In this document: positions 55,701-64,000 of the stretch, in pieces
Position numbering within the stretch: position 1 is the stretch's first letter
How the letters are laid out: the number at the start of each line of letters is the position of its first letter
Source: Cyanophora paradoxa
Taxonomy: Eukaryota; Glaucocystophyceae; Cyanophorales; Cyanophoraceae
Direction: 5' to 3'
NCBI GenBank assembly: GCA_004431415.1
Contig: QPMI01000522.1
Coordinates: 62,001 to 126,000, forward strand
Length of the DNA: 64,000 nucleotides
Position numbers and translations under genes: made by a program
The notes under the pieces: generated by a model
Databases searched by the model: none
Told to the model about the DNA's origin: nothing
What the model saw: the letters and a program-made list of their open reading frames with translations, nothing else

Positions 55701-58700
55701 TTCAGCGCAACCCTTACGGTTGTCCCGTCTGCTCTCGTCGCAAGCGCCCAGTCTTTCTCGAGCAAGACCTCTAGTGCGCAATTGAAATTTTTCGATCGGC
55801 ATCCATCTATTTTCGCACCTCATTCGCGCTGCTTGCAGCGTTCGCGCCCGACGATCTGGCGCTGACGAGCACCATTGGGTCCACCGCGGGCCTCCTCCTC
55901 GATGCGACGGCGTCGTTCGATCCGGACAACGTCATCGCTGCCGGCGGCTTCGATGATAAGCTTCAGGTGCCCCAATAATTCATCGGTGCATTTTGGTGCA
56001 TTTGGTGACGCAGCCTTCCTCCGCTCGCAGTGCAAGTGGTCTGTCGCTAGCGGCTCTCCTGCGGAGTCGCTTCCGAAGGACGCCAGCCTGCACCTCGCGG
56101 CGGGGGCGGCAGTCTCCCTTGAGCAGAACGGGTGCCGGGTCAAGATTGCAAGCGGCTCGCTCAAGGCGGACCCGACGATGCCCACGAAACCGTGCGTGAT
56201 TCCCATGATTCCATTAAAATGAATCCAAGCTGCAACTGTCGGCGAACTAAAAGCTATGCCTCCCTCAGGTTTACGTTCGTCGTCGAGGTCACCCGGAGCG
56301 ACGGCATCAACCGCGCCGCACAGAAGGCGTCGATATCCGTCCTCGTCGTGCAGTACTCGCCCCCGACCGTATCGATCTCGGTAAACGCCGAGCACCTGCA
56401 TCTGGAAGATAGCGCAAACGTTGCGGACTGATCTCATTCCTTCGCGCCTGGCAGATCAAGGACCGGCCTGCGACGTCGCGGCGCGTGAACGCGAACCAGG
56501 ACATCGTGCTCGTGGCCGCCCTCGGCGCGCCCGGCGACGTCGACGCCGCGGAGTTCGCGACGAACGGCGCGGCCGCCTACAGGCTCGCGTACCGGTGGTC
56601 GGTGTCCAGCGCGGCGACACTCGACCTTGAGAACACGGAGGTCGTGCCGAGCAGGTCGGCGCTAATGTTTTGCATCGAATTTCGGTTCAGTTCGACTCAC
56701 GAGCTCGCGTCTGCAGCACCGACACGAACCTCGTCCTCCGGAAGAACCTCCTCCGCTCCGGGCAGGACTACACGTTCGTCCTCTCCGTCACGATGGCGGT
56801 CGCGGGCGAGACGCGCAAGGCGGCCGGCGAGATCACCGTCTCCGTCAACCGCCCGCCCGCCTCGGGCAGCTGCACGCTGCGCAACAAGGACGGCAAAGAC
56901 GCCATCCGCGAGCAGCAGCGGGACCCGGCTCAGCAGATCCTGGCGCTCACCGAGGAGTACCGCCTCCTCTGCAGCGACTGGGTCACGTCCTCGAACCCGC
57001 TCTCGTACCGCTTCACGGTCGCCGAGGAGGGCGGCACCGAAGAGCAGACCCTCCGCGACTTCGCCGGCGACTCGACGCTGCCCCGGCTCCGGATCGCCTC
57101 CGCAAAGAGTCCGTTTAATTTCTCATTATATTGTATCGTCGTATTACGTTTTGTTTAAGTGCGCGCAGGCAAGCTGTTCTTCCGCGCTTATATTAAGGAC
57201 GCGGAGAACGCCGTGACGACGTTCCAGACGGACGCCTTCACAGTGACGGACGCGCTGGCGAACCTGAACGCGGAGCAGGCGGCGGCGCTCATCGACGAGA
57301 GCACGCGGGCGCAGATCGACAAGTGCCTCCTCGCGCGCGACTACGTCTGCGCGTTCGGCGGCATGGCGACGGCGTCGAGCTCCGCCCTGTCCCAGTCCTC
57401 CTCGACGGGGGCGCGGCGCCGGCTGCAGCTGCTCTCGAGCAGCTCGAGCCGCCGCCTCTCGGCCGCCAGCCCGGCCCTCCTCCAAATTCAGGTATTCTTT
57501 TGTACTTTTTCGAACAATTACGTCGTTACTTAACTCCGCTTCGCAGGTGAACGCGCTTCGCAGCGCGATCCAGGCGGTGGAGAGCGCGTCGTACGCGCCG
57601 ATGGCGGTCGCGGCGGCCTCGAGCCAGCTGGCGACCGTCCTCAGCGCCTCGTTCGTCGCCGACTACGCCCCCGCGGACCTTCGCGACGCCATCGGACTCG
57701 CGTCGAACCTGTCGGCGGCGTACGTGCGCGACTGCGCCGTGTACGACAGCGCGACGGACAGCGTCGTGCGCGACCTCGTGCGGGCGTCGCTGAACGCCTT
57801 CAGCAACGACGAGGCCATCAACGGCACGTCGCACGCCGAGCTCCGCCGCCTCGTCTCGCAGCTCGGCCGCCGCTCCCTCGAGTGCGGCCGCTGCGCCTCC
57901 AGCGCGGCCAACTGGACCTCGCCCGTCGCCTCGTACGCCGCGCCGGAGGCTGCGCGCGGCGACGCCGAGCTGCTCCCCATCCAGCTCTGCGTCTCCCGCA
58001 CGCTCCGCTTCCCGCCGCAGACGGTCGCCTTCGCTGGCTACGGCGCGCGCGTCGGCCTGCCGTCCAGCTTCGCCCTCTCCGTCCTCGGCAACGACACGAC
58101 GGACAGCGCCCTCGACGTCGTCGCATTCCGCCTGCCCTCCGTCGTCTACGGGCGCTCCGAGCGGTGCGCGAATTTTTGCATTATATGCAACCATGTTTCA
58201 GCGGCGTGACGTCGGCGGTTTTGCAGGTTTGCGTCCGACGTGGTCCAGCTTGCCGTGTACAAGAGCCGGTGCGGCGCGAGCTGCAGCACGCTGCCCGCCG
58301 ACAACCTCGAGCAACCGGTCTCCTTCGCCGACTTCGTGCCGGCCGCCGCCGCCTTCGACACCCTTTCCGAGCGGAGTGAGAGCGTCTTCTTCCCTTCGCA
58401 ATTTTCTTCTTCTGAAGTACATGCGCAGTTTCGCTCTCCCGCTTCAACGCGACCGCCGCGTCCTGGACGGAGGCGGCCCCGGGGGCCATCGCGCTGCGCT
58501 CGCCCGACGGGCGCTACGCGAGCGCCGCCCGCTCGCTGATCCCGGCCGGCGGGGCACCGCGCGCCTTTGTCGACCTCGCGAACGTCGTCCGCACGCGGCC
58601 GGAGTCGCGCAACGCGTCTGCACGGGCGACGCTGTCCGTCGATTTCCCCTTCTACGCCGCGAGCTCCGCCAGCGGCGGGAACGCGACGGCGGCTTCCGTC

Positions 58701-60674
58701 TTCGCCAGCGGCCCCAGCGGTAGCGAGGCGGCCCTCGTGACGGCGCTCGCGGCCCGCATCCGGTCCCGCGCGGCGGCCGTCGGCGCCGCGGCGGCCCTCG
58801 TGGCGGACTTCGACGAGGCCCTTCAGCTCGCCGTCGAGTCGGGCGCGGTCGCCGCGTCCGCGCCCAACTCCGTCGAGGGCGTCGCCGTCACGTTCTCGTT
58901 CTTCGGCGTCGCCAACGCGCGCTCGGCGCGGCCGTCGGCGGCGCAGCTGCGCGACTTCGTCTACGCGGAGGCGGTCCTCCGCGGGCTCGACCTCTCCGCC
59001 CTCGACCCGCAGCTCGTCGGGGGCGTGCCCCTCCAGCTCGACGGCCAGCGCATCCGCAGGGTGCGATATTGTGTTGATTACAAGCGAGTTTCGCAAGCAT
59101 ATGCGAATTTCGCGCGAATTCGCAGCCCGGGACGCCAGGCGTCGGCGGCTTCCGCAACGACACGCACGGGCCCCTCGCCGTCGTCCTCAGCTTCCCGGAG
59201 ACGGCCGCCACGCTCGAGGAGTTCACCGCCATGTACCCGACTTCCAGCACCGCGGCCGGAAACCCGCGCCTCGCCCGCGGGCTCCTCAAGGCGCGAAACC
59301 GCGCCCTTTGTTTCTATCATATTATTAGCTCTTTTGCTGATTTCTCCGCTCGGTCGTGTTTAGGCTGTCCGCGAATCGGTGAACGGCACCGTCTTCGGGG
59401 ACGCTCTGCAATCCGCCCTCGATCTTCAGGTCCACAAAGCTTAATGACATCGCTTGCACTTGCCTTCAGACCGCTGAGCGTCGGCGGCAGGTTGCCTACA
59501 CGCGGTCCGAGCGGGGCTCCATCGTGAGCACCTTCCAGCTCTACCGCGCGATCCCCGCCCTGCCCGCCGCGGACGGCGGCTTCGCGCTGTCCTCGGCGGG
59601 CGCCGGGGCGGAGCCCATCGCGCGCGCCCTGGTGTTCGCCTCGCTCCGCGGGGGCCTGTCGCTGCCCCTCGCCAACGGCAAGACCCTGCACTCGGGCGTC
59701 GTTCGCTCGGTCGGGAGCGGGGTCGCCGGACTCGCGTCGCTTGTCGTCGACATTCACGTGCGTGGCGACCGACGATTACTTAGCTGCGCGTTACTTGTCT
59801 CACAAACATTGCAGCGCGAGCTGTCGGCCGGCGAGGCGTCCGGATCCGTTCCGGCGGGCGCGCCGCTCCTGAACTTCACGGTCCGCGTGGAGAACGCGGC
59901 CGGCTCCCTCGAGGCGTGGGTGCGCGAGAACTACGACGCGCTGCCCGAGGGCGCCCGCGACGACTTCTGGCGCCTCGCCCTCCACGGCCTCCTCCGCCGC
60001 CTCGACCCGCGCGCCTCCCTCGCCGGCCTCTCCTTCCCCGGCCGGGGCGCCTTCGCCGACGGCGTCTCCAACGGGACGGCCGCGAGGCGGTTCCTGCGGC
60101 AGCTCGGCGTCGCCCCGTCCGTCGACATCACGGCGTCGTACCGCGGCAACTCGTCCGTGCTCGGGAGCGGCTCCGGCTTCTCCCGCAACAGTGCGTTCAG
60201 AAAATGGAGGATATCTAAACCAAATACTGCAATATAAATTGAACACTCGCCTCTGCGCGCGCAGGCTCGTTCTGCGGGCAGGCCTACTCGCTCATGACGC
60301 CGACCGGCGCCGCCAGCGCCTCGCCGCGCTGCACCGACACGGGCCTGGCCTCCCTGCCCCGCCCCGCGGCCGGCGCCGGCGCCGGCGCCGGCTCGGCGTT
60401 CAACCCGTGGGAGGGCGGCGCCGCGCCGTCGGCGCCGGCCTCGTCGCACCAGACGAGCACGACGGCGATCCTCGCCGGCGTCTTCGGCTGTGTCGGCTTC
60501 GTCGCCCTCGTCGCGGGCGCCGTCTTCGTCGTGAAGTGGCGGCGCGGCCGGGATCAGGCGCAGGGCGCCCCCGGCGCGAGCTTCAGCTCCAGCCGCCCGT
60601 ACAACGTCGGAATGCCCACGCAGCCGTGGGGCCCGCGGCCGCAGCCGAGGGAGACCCACTTCGTTCTCGTGTGA
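40739..60674 (+). CDS. giant type I membrane protein: subtilisin-like protease, Pro/Ser stalk, FN3-like, filamin-like and REJ/PKD-like modules, TM helix
   Basis: A multi-exon gene of about 20 kb is inferred. The proposed start has a signal sequence ([20 protein letters not shown]). A propeptide-like segment follows ([45 protein letters not shown]). The S8 protease has Asp ([11 protein letters not shown], 42570/42669), His (HGTHVAGTVAG, 43318), oxyanion Asn (LSAAGNDGS, near 44210) and Ser ([11 protein letters not shown], near 45530). A jelly-roll-like C-domain lies at 45730-46890. A Pro/Ser minisatellite (47030-50290) leads into FN3-like repeats, filamin-like repeats, REJ/PKD-like modules and a long Ala/Arg-rich region. 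One helix ([20 protein letters not shown]) and a 45-residue tail ending THFVLV finish the protein. Introns are short and many. A net -2 indel at about 47641 breaks the frame in the assembly. It could also be two adjacent genes, but the protease C-domain exon runs into the Pro/Ser repeats without a break. Confidence 0.7.
42411..45655 (+). other. subtilase (peptidase S8) catalytic domain exons
   Basis: Exons read by hand: one ending 42570 ([13 protein letters not shown]), one from 42669 (completing [12 protein letters not shown]), 43294-43329 ([12 protein letters not shown]), 43418-43483 ([13 protein letters not shown]), about 43561-43630 ([20 protein letters not shown]), about 43958-44033 ([19 protein letters not shown]), small exons giving LLVLSAAGNDGS, then [13 protein letters not shown] joined to [10 protein letters not shown], a Cys-rich insert (44810-44992), [20 protein letters not shown] across 45190-45400, and [20 protein letters not shown]. 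All four functional residues of an S8 protease are present. The Asp motif has Pro where Gly is usual. The exon between Asp and His is not resolved. Confidence 0.8.
47030..50290. repeat. coding minisatellites of 30, 33 and 54 bp forming the Pro/Ser stalk
   Basis: At 47131-47820 the unit is 30 bp ([10 protein letters not shown]). At 47826-49320 it is mostly 33 bp ([11 protein letters not shown]), with variants carrying TNE, VDE or ADA. At 49330-50280 it is 54 bp ([18 protein letters not shown] and variants). Two C residues are missing near 47643-47650. Single G or C losses occur near 49925, 50108 and 50192, and the last three restore the frame between them. Confidence 0.93.
50347..51700 (+). 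other. FN3-like repeats of the giant plus-strand gene
   Basis: Three related units each end in a Cys-containing strand and a Gly-Pro linker: [19 protein letters not shown] then [28 protein letters not shown] then [28 protein letters not shown] then FLTKKGPAP. The spacing (about 110 residues) and the Y-x-C-R-A-x-T-x-N pattern are those of FN3 domains in protist surface proteins. Confidence 0.7.
51890..53340 (+). other. filamin-type immunoglobulin-like repeats
   Basis: [20 protein letters not shown] ... [10 protein letters not shown] (51942-52070) and [19 protein letters not shown] ... [18 protein letters not shown] (52850-52976) follow the filamin repeat pattern: a G-x-Y strand, then G-(S/N)-x-F at the end. 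Exons between them encode similar beta-rich blocks ([36 protein letters not shown]). Confidence 0.65.
54790..57480 (+). other. REJ/PKD-like region
   Basis: [20 protein letters not shown] followed by [29 protein letters not shown] then [28 protein letters not shown], and [19 protein letters not shown] match the repeating pattern of the receptor-for-egg-jelly region of polycystin-1-like proteins (C...L-D-A-S...R-P-L-x-Y-x-W). It is followed by helical Ala-rich text ([20 protein letters not shown]). No GPS cleavage site or polycystin channel domain is seen. Confidence 0.65.
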
Positions 60675-62240
60675 GCGCGATTCGCGATCGTCGACGTCGG
60701 AATAAATTTATATTGTGCTACAAATGCAGGCTTCAGCCGATTCTTTTGTTGTAATGTTATATATGCTAGCGCTGCTAGGGAGGATTCCGGTACCCCGGAA
60801 AATTGCGCGAAGGCCCGCGAGCGAGTAAGCCGGCGCAGTGGGGCTTCCCCAACGAGGGTGCCTGCTAGCACTGCACGTGGCCGGTCCCAAAACTCGCGGC
60901 GCCGACGCCCAACGACCAGCACGGCCCGAACGCGCAAAGTAGGTCCGCCGGGCGGGCAACGACAGCCGCAGCGACACCACAGACATCTCGAAGAGCAGCT
61001 GCGCCCCTGTTGGCGCCGCGACTCGCGCCAGCTCCCGCGGTAACGTGTTTAAACGGGCCGGTCCCCGCCGCCTTCTCCTGCCACTCCGAGCGCGCCCGAG
61101 AGACGCCCCACAACATCTAGAGCCAACATACGCCCGTTTAAGCTCCCGTCCTCGCTCCGCCCGCCTTCCGCCAACGCATGCCACCCGCGCATGCGCGGCT
61201 CGCCTGAGCCCACGCCCACAGCGCACGACGCACAACTCGACTCGACTCCGCGCAGTCGGACGCGTGGCTCCGCCAACGCACCCGGCTCCGCTGCCGCCGA
61301 TCATGCGGGACCCTCCCCGCGCCCGTCGCTCACGCCCTCCGCCCGCGCCCCTCCTCTATGAACTCTGACGCCGGACCCGTACGGCCACAGAGCACGCCGG
61401 CGCCGGCGGCCCGTGCGCGGGCCGCCCGCGCCAGCACGACACTCAAGAACCACGGGCCGCGTCCCCCCGCTCACTTGGCTCTCCGTGACGCGTGCGCGAC
61501 GCTCGCAGGCCTCTGGCGGGACGCGGAGCAAGCGCCCCAAGACGCGGCAGTGGACAGAGCCCCGAGCTGTGATGCCGCCTCTGCTGGCGCCGCTGGCGCC
61601 TATGCAAATCGTTCCCCTGGCGCCGCTGGCGCCGGCATGCAAGCCGACGTCCCCTACGTCTACCCGGGCGCATGAGCACTCAAACGCTCGCCCAGCTACC
61701 ACCGCGGGGTCTGAGCCAGACGGCGCTCGCCTGCCTCAGGGCCCGGCCTCGCCGGGACCCGCCCTCGTGGGGTCCGAGCCTGATGGCGCTCGCCCACTAT
61801 CGGACCCGGAATCCCCGGGCTCCGTCGAAGACTTCCCAGCGGCGGGCAGTGCGTCCCGGCGGTCGCTGCCAGGCCCGCGCCGCCCGCCCCTCATGCCCGC
61901 CGGCCCTCCCCCACGAGGCGACCGGTCCCCTGCACACCCCCGCGATGCAAGCCTCCTATACGGTCGGCGAGCTTGAGGGGCGCCTGCGATATCGATATAC
62001 ACACGAATAAGTCGGCCCCCGTCTGCTTTAGGAGGCCCTTAAAAGCTTGGCCCCCTAGTGGAGCGATTCGAAAGATTTTAACTGCACGAGGGAGCTGGGC
62101 ACCCTCGCTCGAGCTCGAACTTGCATGCAAATCTCTCAGAGTCTAAACGTTTAACAAGAGAACCAGGACAGGGTCCGCGTACGGTATATATATACTGCAT
62201 GCGTACAAGCGCATAGCTAGCTATATAGGCCCTTGAGCTC
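60675..62240. other. non-coding region after the giant gene
   Basis: Several short open frames exist on both strands, but their composition is that of GC-rich random sequence and none shows a known pattern. Imperfect repeats of the type CTGAGCCAGACGGCGCTCGCC / CTGATGGCGCTCGCCC lie near 61711-61798. A palindromic AT-rich run (GGTATATATATACTGCATGC) lies at 62181-62205. Confidence 0.45.
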
Positions 62241-62269
62241 ATGATCATTTGCATATATATAGCTATAGG

Positions 62270-62861
62270 GGGCGGCCCCGACTCGGTGGCCCTCGAGGCC
62301 ACCAAGAACAGCAAGAAGATCTCGATCCCGGGAGCACCGCATCAACTACCCCGACGGGGTGGCCGCGCGTCCTACCGCCCCGGCCACTCGACGGGGGCGC
62401 GCCGGCTCAACCGCCTCAGCGCCCTTAACGAGGACAAGACCCCCGAGGAGGCCGCCCAGCTCGCGGCGGACATCGCCGCCCAGTCCCACAAGCGCGCGAT
62501 CGAGCGCTTCGGCCCCGACGCCGTCAAGAAGCGCGAGGGCGGTGCCGCCGCCCCGCCCCGCCGCCGCGGCCGCCGCGGCCGCCCCCGCTGCTGCCGCCAA
62601 CGCCGCCACCGCTGCCGCTGCTGCCGCCGCCGCCGCTGCCGCCGCCGTCGCCGCCGCCGCCGCCCGGCACCGGCCGCCGCCCCGCGCCCGCCCCGGGCCC
62701 GGCCCCGCCCCCGGCCCTGGGCCGGCCACCATCTCGCTTACCAACTACCAGGCGGCCCAGCGCGTGCTCGCCGAGCTCACCTGGGCCCTCGGGGCCCCGC
62801 CGCCATCGAGGCCCTCCTGGCCGGCCGCCGGGCGGCCGCCGCCGACAACGCGGCAGCGTAG
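62270..62861 (+). pseudogene. frameshifted alanine-rich gene remnant of unknown function
   Basis: Protein-like text jumps between two frames: VALEATKNSKKISIPG, then EHRINYPDGVAARP in the next frame, then NRLSALNEDKTPEEAAQLAA and QSHKRAIERFGPDAVKKREG in the first, a poly-Ala tract, ISLTNYQAAQRVLAELTWAL in the second, and AIEALLAGRRAAAADNAAA ending at 62861 in the first. At least four shifts are needed. An acidic helix followed by poly-Ala and a helical end could be part of a retroelement structural protein, but nothing proves this. Consensus errors in GC repeats are an alternative. Confidence 0.45.
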
Positions 62862-64000
62862 AAATTTCCTCTCTCGGCACTTTTACCCTTTCGGCCCCGA
62901 TTTCTTTCTCTTTCCTCTCTCTACAATTTGCGGTAGCATGACTGCCGAAGAAAGGGGCCTTGTGACAAGCCCGCCGCCCTCCTCTCTGAGTTAGATAGCT
63001 CCATGAAGCAATGACACCCCCTACCCGCCCTCGCATTAAGCCTTGCCCGCCTACGGGTTCGCCCCACCTCCCTAAGCATCTCTCCGGCCCGGACGCTTGC
63101 GACAGACTAGCTCCACGGCCTGCGCCCCGCCACGCCCTCTGTCCCTGACCCTCCTAGGGTGCCCACCCCGCCCGCCACCGCCGTCCCCGCGGCCGCGGCA
63201 TACCGATAAAGCCCCTACCCGGCCCACACCCACCCGCGCCCCACACGCAATAAAAATCGGGGGCGCGCCCGCTACCCTAGCCCGCGCCGCTCCCCTCCCC
63301 CCTCCCTCCCCGCCCCGCTCTCCCCTGACTGATAAGCTTGGCCCCCATGGCGCCACGACTCCCAACTGTACGTCTACACTCACACCTACGACCCCCTCCC
63401 ACGCCTCCCCCCACAAGAGAAACGCTCAGCTGTAGCGTCGAGGCGCCTATCCCTGTGTTCCGGCCTCAGGTTATGCTCTGACCCAGAGTTCGGCCTATTC
63501 CGAACCGGTAGTGCGTACGATGATGTTACTGAACAAATACAATCGCCACCGCCCTTGATATGGGCTTTGTGAAAAAAATGCTAGCGCTGCTATTGCAGTC
63601 AGCTGCAGATCTATTAATATTAGGGTATATACATGTACATGTGCGAGCACGCACGTGTATGCACCGAGCTGAAAAGCTTGCGCATGCAATCGTCTTCAAA
63701 ATTTCTCGCAGTCTTCAATTTTCGCTAACATTGAGATCAGCTGTAGATTGCAATTAATATCATAGCGTTGGTAGTAGTGAAGGCAGGTACTAATTTGTTG
63801 TGCAGTATGCACAGAGCCACGGCGCCGGCATGCGCAAGTCCATAGAAGCAAATTCGCATGCATAGTGGCCTAGTAGTACCGTATACGTAGTACTAGTTTT
63901 CAAGTAGCGATTTCGAATTTCGTGTGTTGGCCAATGGCGCAGTTCAACGGTTTCAAATAAGTCATATGTGTGTGCAGTCATTTGTGTTCTCCGAATAAAA
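62862..64000. other. non-coding end of window
   Basis: A pyrimidine-rich stretch (62870-62935, then C-rich to 63330) is followed by AT-richer, palindrome-containing sequence from 63480. No coding pattern is recognised. An AATAAAAAT at 63249 could be a poly(A) signal of the upstream remnant. Confidence 0.45.

Noticed and set aside
61358-62010. Open frames of about 100-190 codons after the second giant gene
   Set aside because: They have Ala/Arg/Pro-rich composition in several frames at once, with no conserved motif and no splice-supported extension.

Overview
This window is nuclear DNA of a eukaryote, most likely a unicellular GC-rich alga of the stramenopile or haptophyte kind; that lineage is an inference. 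Nearly every conserved gene is split by short spliceosomal introns (about 50-150 nt) with GTGCG/GTCCG/GTTCG-type donors and CAG acceptors. The housekeeping set mixes types: class II aldolase, plant/protist-type phosphofructokinase, cytosolic ribosomal protein uL2, proteasome alpha4, and a bacterial-type MurF that carries introns. Exon models below were built by hand. For the conserved genes every exon phase closes and the proteins have family-typical lengths.

Layout. 1-1.2 kb: 3' part of an Atg22/UMF1-like MFS transporter (+). 2.0-3.5 kb: class II fructose-bisphosphate aldolase (+). 4.2-15.8 kb: a giant minus-strand surface-protein gene with signal peptide, NHL-like repeats, fibronectin III, a very long Pro/Ser segment encoded by 18-bp and 60-bp minisatellites, and a multi-pass membrane C-terminus. 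16.8-27.0 kb: a compact block of six genes on strictly alternating strands: proteasome alpha4 (-), uL2 (+), MurF (-), mitochondrial ATPase inhibitor (+), D-glutamate cyclase family (-), phosphofructokinase (+). 27-40.7 kb: palindrome-rich non-coding DNA holding a non-LTR retrotransposon (29,805-37,596). Its reverse transcriptase, RNase H, zinc motif and Ulp1-type (C48) protease lie in that order. It looks 5' truncated, ends in an A-tract, and sits between two almost identical 761/762-bp direct repeats that look like an exceptionally long target-site duplication. 40.7-60.7 kb: a second giant surface-protein gene (+) with a complete subtilisin-like protease ectodomain, a Pro/Ser minisatellite linker, FN3-like, filamin-like and REJ/PKD-like modules, one transmembrane helix and a short tail. 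60.7-64 kb: non-coding DNA plus a frameshifted alanine-rich pseudogene.

How the genes relate. Aldolase and phosphofructokinase are both glycolytic but 20 kb apart. MurF (adds D-Ala-D-Ala to the peptidoglycan precursor) and a D-glutamate cyclase homologue (removes D-glutamate) lie one gene apart, which raises the possibility of plastid peptidoglycan or D-amino-acid metabolism. The two giant genes share a design: secretion signal, folded extracellular modules, Pro/Ser stalk, membrane anchor. They probably encode cell-surface adhesion or signalling proteins. Several 1-2 nt losses in homopolymers occur inside repeats and the retroelement but none in the conserved genes, so some may be consensus errors.
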